Part shown: one piece after another, positions 26,100 through 34,195 of the stretch
Numbering within the stretch: position 1 is the first letter of the stretch
How the letters are laid out: each line of letters begins with the position of its first letter
Assembly: GCA_964418095.1 (NCBI GenBank)
Contig: CAYQKM010000004.1
Span: forward strand, 1-63,637
DNA from: MWBV01 sp964418095
GTDB taxonomy: Archaea; Nanobdellota; Nanobdellia; Pacearchaeales; GW2011-AR1
Direction of reading: 5' to 3'
DNA length: 63,637 bases
Made by a program: the position numbers and the translations under genes
The notes under the pieces: generated by a model
The model's database searches: none
What the model was told of the DNA's origin: nothing
Seen by the model: the letters and a program-made list of their open reading frames with translations, nothing else

Positions 26100-26624
26100 T
26101 TATTTATATGATTTATACACGGTTGTGATAGGAGGCTCTCCAAGTTTAGGTTTGTTTCCACTAGAAAGCATCCAAACAACAAGTCCAATTGCAACAGCTA
26201 CAATAATTACATTGGTAAGATTTGCTCCAAAAAAGTTAAGTGAAACACCCTGGAATAATCCAATATTCCTTAAAGGTCCCCAAACAATAATAACTAACAT
26301 AATAACCATTAATAAAAATAAAACCCACTTCAAAGATTTATTATCAAAGTCAAAGAAAAATCCTCCAATAATAATTATTACTAAAACAATTGCTAAACCT
26401 ATTCCTAATCTAGGGAAAATATCAGCAAAGAAATAAGACATTATATTAAACTGCAATGCCATTAATGCAACTGCTAAAGAGATAATAGCATTCACTGCTT
26501 TATTATTCTGAAAAATCTTAACAAACGACAAAACAGAATAAACAATTGCAAACACTAAAAGAAATGGCAACAAATACTCAAATGCTCCCATTGCTTCCAA
26601 TTGTCCCATAAAGTTTCCTGCCAT
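26100..26624 (-). CDS. Polytopic membrane protein, paralogue of the next gene
   Basis: 174 aa with about five membrane helices and a short polar tail (GNKPKLGEPPITTVYKSYK). The first two helices (LLPFLLVFAIVYSVLSFVKI, AVNAIISLAVALMALQF) align with those of the neighbouring gene (YPFLLIFFILFAVLEKSKV, QINALISFVISFIFVTA). Function unknown; its place beside pilus genes may mean a role in the cell envelope. Confidence 0.75.
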   Translation of the reverse strand: MAGNFMGQLEAMGAFEYLLPFLLVFAIVYSVLSFVKIFQNNKAVNAIISLAVALMALQFNIMSYFFADIFPRLGIGLAIVLVIIIIGGFFFDFDNKSLKWVLFLLMVIMLVIIVWGPLRNIGLFQGVSLNFFGANLTNVIIVAVAIGLVVWMLSSGNKPKLGEPPITTVYKSYK

Positions 26625-26659
26625 TTTAATTTATATATTTCCTCATTTAAATATGTTCC

Positions 26660-27175
26660 TTAGCTGCTTTTTTTGCCTGTAGCCAACATCACTGCCAAAG
26701 CTACAACAACTAAAACTATGAAAATAACATTATTCCAAAATTTACTACTCCAGGTAGAGTTAAATAAGCTGTCAAAAAACCCAGAGGTGTTTATTCCTGC
26801 TGCCCAAAGAACAGCAAAAAATACAGCTATTAAAATAAAAATCCCAATTGTCCATTTTAATCCTTTTGGAGCTTCCTTAAATATATTCAAACCTTCTCCG
26901 CCCATAATAAATCCCCATAATACCAAGACTACAAAAATTACTACCAATCCAATTGCTAAAAAAAGCATCAGATTTGAAGCCATTTGTTTGGGGAATACTG
27001 CAGTAACAAAGATAAAGCTAATTACAAATGAAATCAAAGCATTAATCTGTGTTTTTCTCTCTCCAAATACCTTAGATTTTTCAAGAACTGCAAAAAGGAT
27101 AAAGAAAATTAATAAAAAAGGATATACAAAGTTAATTAAGATTGGACTATGCAATAAAGTTACTTCTTCTGCCAT
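26660..27175 (-). CDS. Polytopic membrane protein, paralogue of the previous gene
   Basis: 171 aa with about five membrane helices, starting MAEEVTLLHSPILINFVYPF. Shares order and local sequence with the 174-aa protein downstream, so the pair likely arose by tandem duplication. A 171-codon open frame also exists antisense, but its Lys/Thr/Ile-rich translation is a by-product of reverse-complemented membrane helices. The PRC-barrel gene lies 19 nt upstream on the same strand. Confidence 0.75.
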   Translation of the reverse strand: MAEEVTLLHSPILINFVYPFLLIFFILFAVLEKSKVFGERKTQINALISFVISFIFVTAVFPKQMASNLMLFLAIGLVVIFVVLVLWGFIMGGEGLNIFKEAPKGLKWTIGIFILIAVFFAVLWAAGINTSGFFDSLFNSTWSSKFWNNVIFIVLVVVALAVMLATGKKSS

Positions 27176-27194
27176 TACCTCTTTTTAACTCCTT

Positions 27195-27464
27195 TTAATC
27201 TATAACTTCTTCAAACCCTGTATCTTGGCTTGGCAAAGCTGATTTACTTATTATGAAAACATCACTAATAGATCTAACAAATTGATGAGGTATAATTACT
27301 CCTCTTGCTCCACCCATTAGAGAAAGAACATTTCCTCCAACTCTTATTCTCCATCCATCAATTCTATTTTCAAAAAGATTCGCTTCTTCAACTTCTCCGA
27401 AAAACTCGCCTGAATCAGTAAATACTCTTTTACCTAAAACCTCTGAAATTTTTTTAATTTTCAT
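27195..27464 (-). CDS. PRC-barrel domain protein
   Basis: 89 aa: MKIKKISEVLGKRVFTDSGE, then FGEVEEANLFENRIDGWRIR and ARGVIIPHQFVRSISDVFII, the beta-barrel repeats of the PRC domain (LGKxV.d..G..iG.V.d; iP...v..igd.iii). In haloarchaea small PRC-barrel proteins (CdpB) act in cell division with SepF; whether this one does is not shown here. Probably first gene of an operon with the two membrane proteins. Confidence 0.82.
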   Translation of the reverse strand: MKIKKISEVLGKRVFTDSGEFFGEVEEANLFENRIDGWRIRVGGNVLSLMGGARGVIIPHQFVRSISDVFIISKSALPSQDTGFEEVID

Positions 27465-27579
27465 AATAAAAAGTACAATAGTTTATTTAAATACTTTTCC
27501 ATATTCCATAAAATATTTACGAAAATACAGTAAAATCAAGATACATAAAGTTTATAAAAAAAAATATACTATAAAACTC

Positions 27580-28233
27580 ATGGCAAAAGGAAAAGAAATT
27601 TCAATTATTGTGATTGTCTCAATAATAACTGCATTTGCAATTGCCTTAAGCCCTTCATTCTCCTTAAACTTAAAATTTTTCTTAATGGCTCTCCTAAGTG
27701 TGTTCCTAATATTATGTATAAACGTGCTCACAAAAAAAGCAACAGCATACTTTTTAGAATCTGAAATAGAGATAAAGCTATGGGAAATAAGAAGATATGG
27801 ATTTAAAACAAGTGATAAACTAAAAAATGCATTTCCATTAGGGATCTTTCTTCCTTTAATCTCAAAAATATTCTTTTTTGCTTTAAATGGATTTGTTTGG
27901 ATGAGCTCTATTGTATTTGATGTAAAAGCAAAGGCGTATCGTGCTGCAAAAAGACATGGAATCTACTCTTTTTCAGAAATGACTGAAGAGCATATTGGAA
28001 GAATAGCTGCAATCGGAATAGTCGTTAATCTTATTCTTGCATTTATATTCTACATTATAGGGGGAGAGTTTGGGATAATTTTTGCTAAACTAAATATCTG
28101 GTTTGTATTCTTCAATATGATACCTATTTCTGATTTAGATGGAAATAAAATCTTTTTTGGAAATTTAGTTGTTTGGAGCTTCCTTGCTGTAGTAACTTTA
28201 ATTGGATTAGGCTACACATTCTTACTAACTTAA
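27580..28233 (+). CDS. Site-2-protease-fold (M50-like) membrane protein without HExxH
   Basis: 217 aa with about six membrane segments. The C-terminal NMIPISDLDGNKIFFG (about 180-195) matches the M50 NxxPxxxLDG region that carries the third metal ligand, and IAAIGIVVNLILAFIF matches the preceding conserved helix. At the position of HExxH the sequence reads CINVLTKKATAYF, so both His and the Glu are absent. It is probably a proteolytically inactive relative that binds membrane substrates. A TATA-rich leader lies upstream (about 27550-27575). Confidence 0.7.
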   Translation: MAKGKEISIIVIVSIITAFAIALSPSFSLNLKFFLMALLSVFLILCINVLTKKATAYFLESEIEIKLWEIRRYGFKTSDKLKNAFPLGIFLPLISKIFFFALNGFVWMSSIVFDVKAKAYRAAKRHGIYSFSEMTEEHIGRIAAIGIVVNLILAFIFYIIGGEFGIIFAKLNIWFVFFNMIPISDLDGNKIFFGNLVVWSFLAVVTLIGLGYTFLLT

Positions 28234-28306
28234 AAAATTTAAGAAAATAAGAACAATCTAAGATGGTATTTTAAAACTAATTCAATTTAAAAAGTAAAAG
28301 AGTAAT

Positions 28307-28315
28307 TTATAAAAA
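28307..28315 (+). promoter_or_regulatory. TATA box for hef helicase gene
   Basis: TTTATAAAA centred about 26 nt before ATG 28337, the same leaderless spacing as other first genes here. Confidence 0.55.
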
Positions 28316-28336
28316 TAATTAAGTTCGAAAAATAAA

Positions 28337-29896
28337 ATGGAATATTTAAAAAACATTTCTCCAAGAAAATATCAAAGAGAGATATTTGAAACTTGCAAAG
28401 AAAAAAATTGCTTAGTTGTCCTTCCAACAGGATTAGGAAAAACACTAATTGCATTAATGTTAACAATTGAAAGAATGAAGAGTTTTCCAGGTGAAAGAGT
28501 GTTATTCCTTGCTCCCACCAGGCCATTAGCAGAGCAACACTTAAAATATTTTAAAAAAAATCTTCCAGAACTGTTTGGAGATATACAATTATTTACTGGA
28601 ACAGTCAATGCAGAAAATAGAAAAAAGATCTGGCAAACAGCAGATATAATCTTTTCCACACCCCAATGCATTGCAAATGATTTAAAAAAAGGACTATACA
28701 ATCTAAAAGAGGTTTGCCTACTTATAGAAGATGAAGCACACAGGTGCATAAAAAATTATGATTATAAATATATTGCAGAAAAATACAAAGAGCAGTCACA
28801 ACATCCAAGAATAATAGGACTAACTGCTTCTCCTGGAAGTGAAAAATCTAAAATAAAAGAAATTTGTAAAAACCTTTCAATAGAAGAAGTTGAGTTAAGA
28901 ACAAGGGAAAGCTCAGATGTTAAGCAACACTTACAAGAATTAGAATTTGAAAAAAGACTAGTAGATTTCCCAGCAGAGTTCCAAGAAATTAAACATGTGT
29001 TATTAAAATTATTTGATGAATACATTTCAGAATTAAGATCACGAAAAGTTCTCTTTGGCCCTGCTTCTAAAACAGAATTAATAAATTTACAGAAGAAAAT
29101 ATCCAGTACAATAAGTTCTAACTATAAAAATTTTAATTATATGATGGGGGCAAGTGCATGTGCACAAGCAATAAAACTACAGCATGCATTAGAATTGCTA
29201 GAAACACAAACACTAGAAGGATTTTACAAATACCTTCAAGGATTATTTAATCAAGCTGTAAAAAAACAAAGTAGAGGAGTGGTTAAATTAGTTTCAAAAC
29301 CAGAATTTAATTTCATTTATTCTCAAACAAATGAATTGCTTGCAAAAAATATTGAACATCCTAAAATCCAAGAACTAATGAACATTTTAGAAAAAGAAAA
29401 ACAAGAAAATGAAAACCTAAAAATGATTATATTTACACAGTTTAGAGAAACAGCTACAAACATCTCCAAAAAAATAAATAAAATAAAAGGCATAAAGTCA
29501 AAAATATTTATTGGACAAGCAAAAAAAGAAGATTCTGGAGGGTTAAACCAAAAACAGCAAAAGAAGATAATTGAGGAATTTTCTGAGGGAAAAATAAATG
29601 TTTTATGTGCAACATGTATTGCTGAAGAAGGGTTAGATATTCCAGAAGTGAATATTGTAGTCTTTTATGAGCCAATACCCTCTGCAATAAGGACAATACA
29701 AAGAACAGGGAGAACAGCAAGGTTAATGAAAGGAAAATTAATTATGCTCATTACAAGAAAAACAAGAGACGAATCTTTTTTTTATGTTGCAAAATCAAGG
29801 GAGAAAAAAATGAAATCTGCAATAGAAAGTATCAAAGAAGATTTAAATAAAGGAGATGGAATCTACTCAATTAAAGGAGAGTATCAAAAAAGCTAG
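28337..29896 (+). CDS. hef: Hef-type DEAH helicase (helicase half of split Hef)
   Basis: Superfamily 2 helicase related to Hef/FANCM, acting on stalled forks and branched DNA. It is 519 aa. Motif I LPTGLGKTLIA (about 29-39), Ia LAPTRPLAEQH, motif II EDEAHR (about 133), III LTASPGS, the thumb-like insertion between the RecA domains, and motifs V-VI GLDIPEVNIVVFYEP and QRTGRTAR (about 455). In euryarchaeal Hef this is followed by an ERCC4 nuclease in the same polypeptide; here the protein stops at TAG 29894-29896 and the nuclease begins in a new gene at 29898. Confidence 0.92.
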   Translation: MEYLKNISPRKYQREIFETCKEKNCLVVLPTGLGKTLIALMLTIERMKSFPGERVLFLAPTRPLAEQHLKYFKKNLPELFGDIQLFTGTVNAENRKKIWQTADIIFSTPQCIANDLKKGLYNLKEVCLLIEDEAHRCIKNYDYKYIAEKYKEQSQHPRIIGLTASPGSEKSKIKEICKNLSIEEVELRTRESSDVKQHLQELEFEKRLVDFPAEFQEIKHVLLKLFDEYISELRSRKVLFGPASKTELINLQKKISSTISSNYKNFNYMMGASACAQAIKLQHALELLETQTLEGFYKYLQGLFNQAVKKQSRGVVKLVSKPEFNFIYSQTNELLAKNIEHPKIQELMNILEKEKQENENLKMIIFTQFRETATNISKKINKIKGIKSKIFIGQAKKEDSGGLNQKQQKKIIEEFSEGKINVLCATCIAEEGLDIPEVNIVVFYEPIPSAIRTIQRTGRTARLMKGKLIMLITRKTRDESFFYVAKSREKKMKSAIESIKEDLNKGDGIYSIKGEYQKS

Positions 29897-29897
29897 A

Positions 29898-30614
29898 ATG
29901 AAAACAATTAATTCGCCTGTATTTTTAAATATCTTTACTAAAAAAGAATCTACTAAGAAAAATAAAAAAAGCAGCAAAGATAAAAACACAAAAGAGATTA
30001 TCCAAATTGACTATAGAGAAAAAAATTCTTTAGTTGCATCTTACATAATGAAAGAAGGATTAGAAATAGAATTCAAGGAATTGAAAGTAGGAGACTATAT
30101 TGTAAAAGACACAGTAATAGAAAGGAAAACAGTTTCTGATTTTGTTTCATCAATGATAAACCAGAGATTACTAAATCAAATCGAAGAACTGAAACAATAT
30201 AAAAATAAATTAATAATAATTGAAGGGGTTTCTGAAAGAGAGCTTTATTCTGAAGAAGACTCTAGTGTAAATTCAAATGCAATAAGAGGATTTTTACTAT
30301 CAATAGTGCTAAAACATAAAATACCTTTAATACTCTCAAAGAATGCAGAAGACACAGCAAAATTTATCTCTGTATTATATAAAAAAAGAGAAAAGGGGTT
30401 AAAACTAAATGCAAAAAAGAAAATACTAAACAGGGATGAGCAATTACAATTTATTATAGAAGGGTTCCCAGGAGTTGGCCCAAAAAAATCAAGAGCATTA
30501 TTAGAAAAATTTGGCTCAATCCAAAATATTATTCTGGCTCCTACAGATGAATTAGAAAAAATTCTTGGCTCTAAAGGTCGGCAAATACGAGAAATTATTG
30601 AAAGAAAATACTAA
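29898..30614 (+). CDS. XPF/ERCC4 nuclease with HhH (nuclease half of split Hef)
   Basis: Structure-specific nuclease, 238 aa from ATG 29898; a longer frame begins inside the helicase gene. A basic Lys/Ser linker (1-33) precedes the ERCC4 domain with IQIDYREKN, KVGDYIVKDTVIERKTVSDF (the GDx(n)ERKx3D active site, about 70-90) and the following helices. The C-terminus is a tandem HhH with EGFPGVGPKKSRALLEKFGS (about 192-211). It starts 1 nt after the helicase stop, so the two are co-transcribed and likely interact. Alternatively it resembles a crenarchaeal standalone XPF, but the juxtaposition favours a split Hef. Confidence 0.9.
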   Translation: MKTINSPVFLNIFTKKESTKKNKKSSKDKNTKEIIQIDYREKNSLVASYIMKEGLEIEFKELKVGDYIVKDTVIERKTVSDFVSSMINQRLLNQIEELKQYKNKLIIIEGVSERELYSEEDSSVNSNAIRGFLLSIVLKHKIPLILSKNAEDTAKFISVLYKKREKGLKLNAKKKILNRDEQLQFIIEGFPGVGPKKSRALLEKFGSIQNIILAPTDELEKILGSKGRQIREIIERKY

Positions 30615-30663
30615 AATAAATTACACAAACTTAAAGATAAATTACAGCTTTATTTTAATGCTT

Positions 30664-31185
30664 TTACTTTAATAGGTATTCCTCTAATACAAAATAATTT
30701 GGGCCTTCTTTTTTTAATTTAGATTCCATCAAATAAAACCTATCTACAATAAAAAACAATTTAGAGTACTTTATTGAATGCAATTCATCTAAAAACAATT
30801 TTTTGTTTTTTAATTGCTTTACTCTTGCTATTGTTAAATGTGCTGTAAATTTTCTTTCCTTCCCAAACATTCCATTCAATGCTTTATCTACTTCTTTTTG
30901 AAGATTTTCGCAATTGGAAAGGTTTATCCAAATAATTCCATTCTTAGGGTTATCAAAAAAACCAATCTCACCTAGAATAACATCAAATTTAGAAAAATCA
31001 ATTTGACTTAACTGAGATTTAATTTTCTCAATATCCACAGAAGAAACACTTCCTAAAAACTTTAAAGTTAAGTGGATATTTTTAAGTTCAGTTTTCTTTC
31101 CAACAAAGTTTGGAAGAGAATCCTGTATTTCTTTAATTTTTACTAAAATTTTAGGGGGAACCTTAATAGAAACAAATAATCTCAT
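30664..31185 (-). CDS. thpR: RNA 2',3'-cyclic phosphodiesterase (ThpR/LigT)
   Basis: 2H-phosphoesterase that opens 2',3'-cyclic phosphate ends; in archaea linked to tRNA splicing ends. It is 173 aa. Two HxTx motifs are visible: IHLTLKFLG (about 42-50) and FTAHLTIARVK (about 125-135). The start MRLFVSIKVPPKIL is typical. It may act together with the intron-splicing pathway needed for tRNA-Gln. Convergent with the nuclease gene. Confidence 0.9.
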   Translation of the reverse strand: MRLFVSIKVPPKILVKIKEIQDSLPNFVGKKTELKNIHLTLKFLGSVSSVDIEKIKSQLSQIDFSKFDVILGEIGFFDNPKNGIIWINLSNCENLQKEVDKALNGMFGKERKFTAHLTIARVKQLKNKKLFLDELHSIKYSKLFFIVDRFYLMESKLKKEGPNYFVLEEYLLK

Positions 31186-31218
31186 TTTAAAATATAAATC
31201 CCATTTTAATTTATAACC

Positions 31219-32034
31219 TTAAATCAATTCAGCAAGTATCTTTGCTCCAATCCCAATTGTTAATTTATCTCTATCTTTTAAATGGTTTATTTCTACTATA
31301 TCTATTGCCCTAAGTTTTTTTATTTTATTTATTCTCTGGATTAAATAAAGAATCTGTCTGCTTGATAATCCCCCTATTTCTGGACACTCTACTCCTGGAG
31401 CAAAAACCGGATCAAGGACACTAATATCAATAGACAAATACAACTCCTTTTGACTTGAAAAATCCATAATAACCTCACAAATTTCCTCAATGTTTTCTAT
31501 AAGGAAATTCAAAGAAATTTTATTTAATTTATTCTTTTTTAAAAATTCTTCTTCTTCATTATTCTGATTTCTAACTCCAACAAGAAGAATATTTTCAGGA
31601 GGAAATCCCTCTTCAACTAATTTCTTCAACCAATTGCGGTTAGTTGGAAAAATCAAATTCTTTTTATCAGAAGAATTACAGTCTGCACGAGAATCAAAAA
31701 TAATTAGGCAAGGTTTTTTGTTTTCCTCTTTGACATGTTCTAAAAAAGATTTGCAAAGAGAATATGAAATAGAGTGGTCTCCTCCTAAAAATACGACTTT
31801 TGGTTTAGAAAAATAAATCTCTAAAGAGTTTTTATATATCAAATCATTAGTTAATTTAAGATTTGAATTATCCAAATGTATTTCTTCTAAATCTAACATT
31901 TTAGTATTAAGGGGGTTTCCAATCTCATTAGAGTAAACTCTCTCCTTTAGAAATTTCAAAATTTCATTTCCAGATTTCTCGCATCCTTTAGTATCAACAC
32001 TTCCATTTACTCCTGGGACTTTAACAACAAACAT
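31219..32034 (-). CDS. Arginase/agmatinase-fold protein with altered metal ligands
   Basis: Ureohydrolase-fold protein, 271 aa from the ATG complementary to 32032-32034. Matches the fold at FLGGDHSISYSLC, IIFDSRADCNS, LVGVRNQNNEEEEFL, SIDISVLDPVFAPGVECPE and AIDIVEIN. Against arginase and agmatinase, where six residues bind the Mn pair, the DxHxD element reads DSRAD (His to Arg) and the SxDxDxxDP element reads SIDISVLDP (second Asp to Ser). GGDHS and the other Asp residues remain. Loss of two ligands argues for a changed or lost reaction. Calling it agmatinase would be unsafe. Confidence 0.78.
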   Translation of the reverse strand: MFVVKVPGVNGSVDTKGCEKSGNEILKFLKERVYSNEIGNPLNTKMLDLEEIHLDNSNLKLTNDLIYKNSLEIYFSKPKVVFLGGDHSISYSLCKSFLEHVKEENKKPCLIIFDSRADCNSSDKKNLIFPTNRNWLKKLVEEGFPPENILLVGVRNQNNEEEEFLKKNKLNKISLNFLIENIEEICEVIMDFSSQKELYLSIDISVLDPVFAPGVECPEIGGLSSRQILYLIQRINKIKKLRAIDIVEINHLKDRDKLTIGIGAKILAELI

Positions 32035-32076
32035 CAAGATAAAACGAAAGTTCTCTTTTTAAGATTATTGTGAGAA

Positions 32077-33282
32077 CTACTTGGGAACAAGTGCAAAAAA
32101 GCTATATTTCTGTATTGCCCTTTTTGCTAAATCTTTAACATCTTCTAATTTAACATTCAAAATCTCTTTCTCAAAATTATAAATATTTTTTGCGTTTTCA
32201 AAAATCTCATAGGATAAAAGGTTAACCATCTGTTCTTGTGAGCCCTCTCTAGAAATCTGGTAATTGCTAATTAACCGTTCCTTAATCTGGATTAATTCTT
32301 TTTCTCCAAGGGATTTTGAAACCTTATTAAACTCTTCTAAAATTAATTTTTTTACTTTCATAACATTCTCCTTCATTGTTCCAACATAAATTAAGTTATA
32401 TGCAAAATTTCTATTTGTATTAGAATCTCCTCTAACAGAATAAGCCAAATTTCTTTTTTCTCGTATTTCTGCAAATAATCTAGAAGACATCCCTCCTGCT
32501 AAAATTGCATTTAAAACAATTGCAGAATAAACTTTTTTATCTGTTGCTTTTGGAACATGATATGCAAAAATTAAGTTTGCCTGATCAATTCCAGTCCTTT
32601 TTTCTATTCTAACTCCATTTTTTAGACTAAATTTCTCAACATTTATTTTAGATTTAGAATTGTCAAAGTTTTCCTCAGCAAACTTAACTAATGTGTTAAA
32701 ATCTGCATCCCCTACAACACACAAGATAAGATTATTTGTAGTATATACTTCCTTATATTTTTTAATAATTTTTTCTCTTGAAATAGAATTCATTGTTTCA
32801 AATGTCCCTGCTAAATTTATTCCCATTGTCCCCCTATACAAAAGTTTTTGTATCTCGTCTAAAGAATACATTCTAGGATTATCTTTATACATTTTTATTT
32901 CCTCAAAAATAACTTTCCTCTCTTTTTCTAACTCCTCTTTATCAAACAAGGGATTTTTTATCATGTCAGATAAAACATCTAATGCAATACCCAAATGCTT
33001 TGAAGGCATTTTGCACCAATATGCTGTTATCTCTTCTGAAGTAAATCCATTTAAATCCCCCCCTCTTTTTTCTATTTCTTCTGCTATCTGTTTAGCATTT
33101 CTTGTTGGAGTTCCTTTATATAACATGTGCTCAATAAAATGAGATATTCCTTTTTCATTTGGCTTTTCATTAACTCCCCCATTTCTAACAGCAAATGCAA
33201 CACTAACTATAGGCAAATCTCTTTTTTCTAAAATAACAGTCATTCCGTTTTTAAGGACTTTTCTATAAAAATTTGTTTTCAT
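32077..33282 (-). CDS. M16-family zinc peptidase (insulinase/processing peptidase-like)
   Basis: 401 aa. The inverted zinc motif HFIEHMLYKGT (HxxEH, about 46-56) is intact, with the downstream Glu in GFTSEEITAYW and ERKVIFEEIKMYKDNPRM (about 118-135). A second M16 half has the typical RLFAEIREKRNLAYSV (about 263-278) with the substrate-binding R/Y. This matches single-chain bacterial and mitochondrial-type M16B peptidases. No signal peptide, so cytoplasmic. M16 peptidases are patchy in archaea, so acquisition from bacteria is possible. Confidence 0.9.
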   Translation of the reverse strand: MKTNFYRKVLKNGMTVILEKRDLPIVSVAFAVRNGGVNEKPNEKGISHFIEHMLYKGTPTRNAKQIAEEIEKRGGDLNGFTSEEITAYWCKMPSKHLGIALDVLSDMIKNPLFDKEELEKERKVIFEEIKMYKDNPRMYSLDEIQKLLYRGTMGINLAGTFETMNSISREKIIKKYKEVYTTNNLILCVVGDADFNTLVKFAEENFDNSKSKINVEKFSLKNGVRIEKRTGIDQANLIFAYHVPKATDKKVYSAIVLNAILAGGMSSRLFAEIREKRNLAYSVRGDSNTNRNFAYNLIYVGTMKENVMKVKKLILEEFNKVSKSLGEKELIQIKERLISNYQISREGSQEQMVNLLSYEIFENAKNIYNFEKEILNVKLEDVKDLAKRAIQKYSFFALVPK

Positions 33283-33346
33283 AATGTAAAAAAGAAAAGA
33301 GGCTATTTAAACTTAAACTTTTATATAAAGAAGTTAAATAATTTAA

Positions 33347-34162
33347 TTACAAGTTTTTGAATTTGAGATATCTTTCATTACCTATTTCAAAATCATCAAT
33401 TAATTCAAAGTTCTCTTTAATGAATTCAACTATCCATCTTCTAGTTACTCTAAATTTTTCTCTTTTAGCCAAGCTTCTAGTTGCAAAACTAACTACAATA
33501 AAATCAGCCAGGGGTGCTAATTCTTTAATAAGAGTTTTAGAGTAATTATCTTGAAGCATTTCTAATGAGTCAATAACTTTAAACAAGAATAAGAATTTTT
33601 TTGTCTTTTCTTTATTAAAGCCATTATTTAATATCAATTTTCTAATATTCTCTAGATTAAATAAGCTTTCATGTATCACCTTTCCTTCAAACCCGTTTTT
33701 ATCAAAATAATAATTAGTTAAACTAACCAATTGATTCATTCCCTCAACTCCAAAATAATTCACTTTCTGTGGAAAGTATTTGTAACTAAATCCATTTATC
33801 CCTGCACCCAAATCAAAAACAAGAGTTTTTGAGTCAAATTTATTTTTTGTACTGCTCTTTTTAATAGAATTTGTTTCTTGAAAAATCCTCTTATAAACTT
33901 CAGGATAATGCCTCAACCTCTCCCTTGTTGAAATGTGTTTATTTAATATCCACTCAGAATTCTTATTTCTAATATTTAGCAATTTTCTGCTCGTAAAAAC
34001 ACTAAAAACTTTTCTAAGCAAATCTCTAGTTAATTTAATTTTTTCTTCATCTAAATAAGAAGGTTTATCAAATTTATTAAGAGCTATTTCAATGTCTCTT
34101 TTTTTCAATTGAGAAAAGTCTTTTTTAAGTATTATTTTTTCAATTAATTCTTCTTTATTCAT
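33347..34162 (-). CDS. Homologue of 16S rRNA m7G1405 methyltransferases (RmtB/FmrO family)
   Basis: SAM-dependent methyltransferase, 271 aa. It aligns with the Arm/FmrO family along its length: an N-terminal helical bundle, HISTRERLRHYPEVYKRIF (compare STKERL..LY.FIF), the SAM motif VFDLGAGINGFSYKYF (family: LDIxCGLNPLAL), FLFLFKVIDSLE (family: LIFKLLPLLE) and VVSFATRSLAKREKF (family: VSFPTRSLGGR). These motifs are specific to the group that methylates G1405 in the decoding site. The GCGLNP stretch is altered to GAGING. Archaeal target unproven; it may be a resident rRNA-modifying enzyme. Divergent from the TGS GTPase gene. Confidence 0.8.
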   Translation of the reverse strand: MNKEELIEKIILKKDFSQLKKRDIEIALNKFDKPSYLDEEKIKLTRDLLRKVFSVFTSRKLLNIRNKNSEWILNKHISTRERLRHYPEVYKRIFQETNSIKKSSTKNKFDSKTLVFDLGAGINGFSYKYFPQKVNYFGVEGMNQLVSLTNYYFDKNGFEGKVIHESLFNLENIRKLILNNGFNKEKTKKFLFLFKVIDSLEMLQDNYSKTLIKELAPLADFIVVSFATRSLAKREKFRVTRRWIVEFIKENFELIDDFEIGNERYLKFKNL

Positions 34163-34195
34163 AAATTATTTAAGCTTATTTCCCTTAAAAAACAT

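Noticed and set aside
26673..27188. 171-codon open frame antisense to a membrane protein gene
   Set aside because: Translation is Lys/Thr/Ile/Asn-rich with no domain pattern. The opposite frame encodes a clean polytopic membrane protein related to its neighbour.
31219..32034. Functional agmatinase linked to polyamine synthesis
   Set aside because: Two metal ligands are replaced, and no arginine decarboxylase or spermidine synthase gene is nearby.
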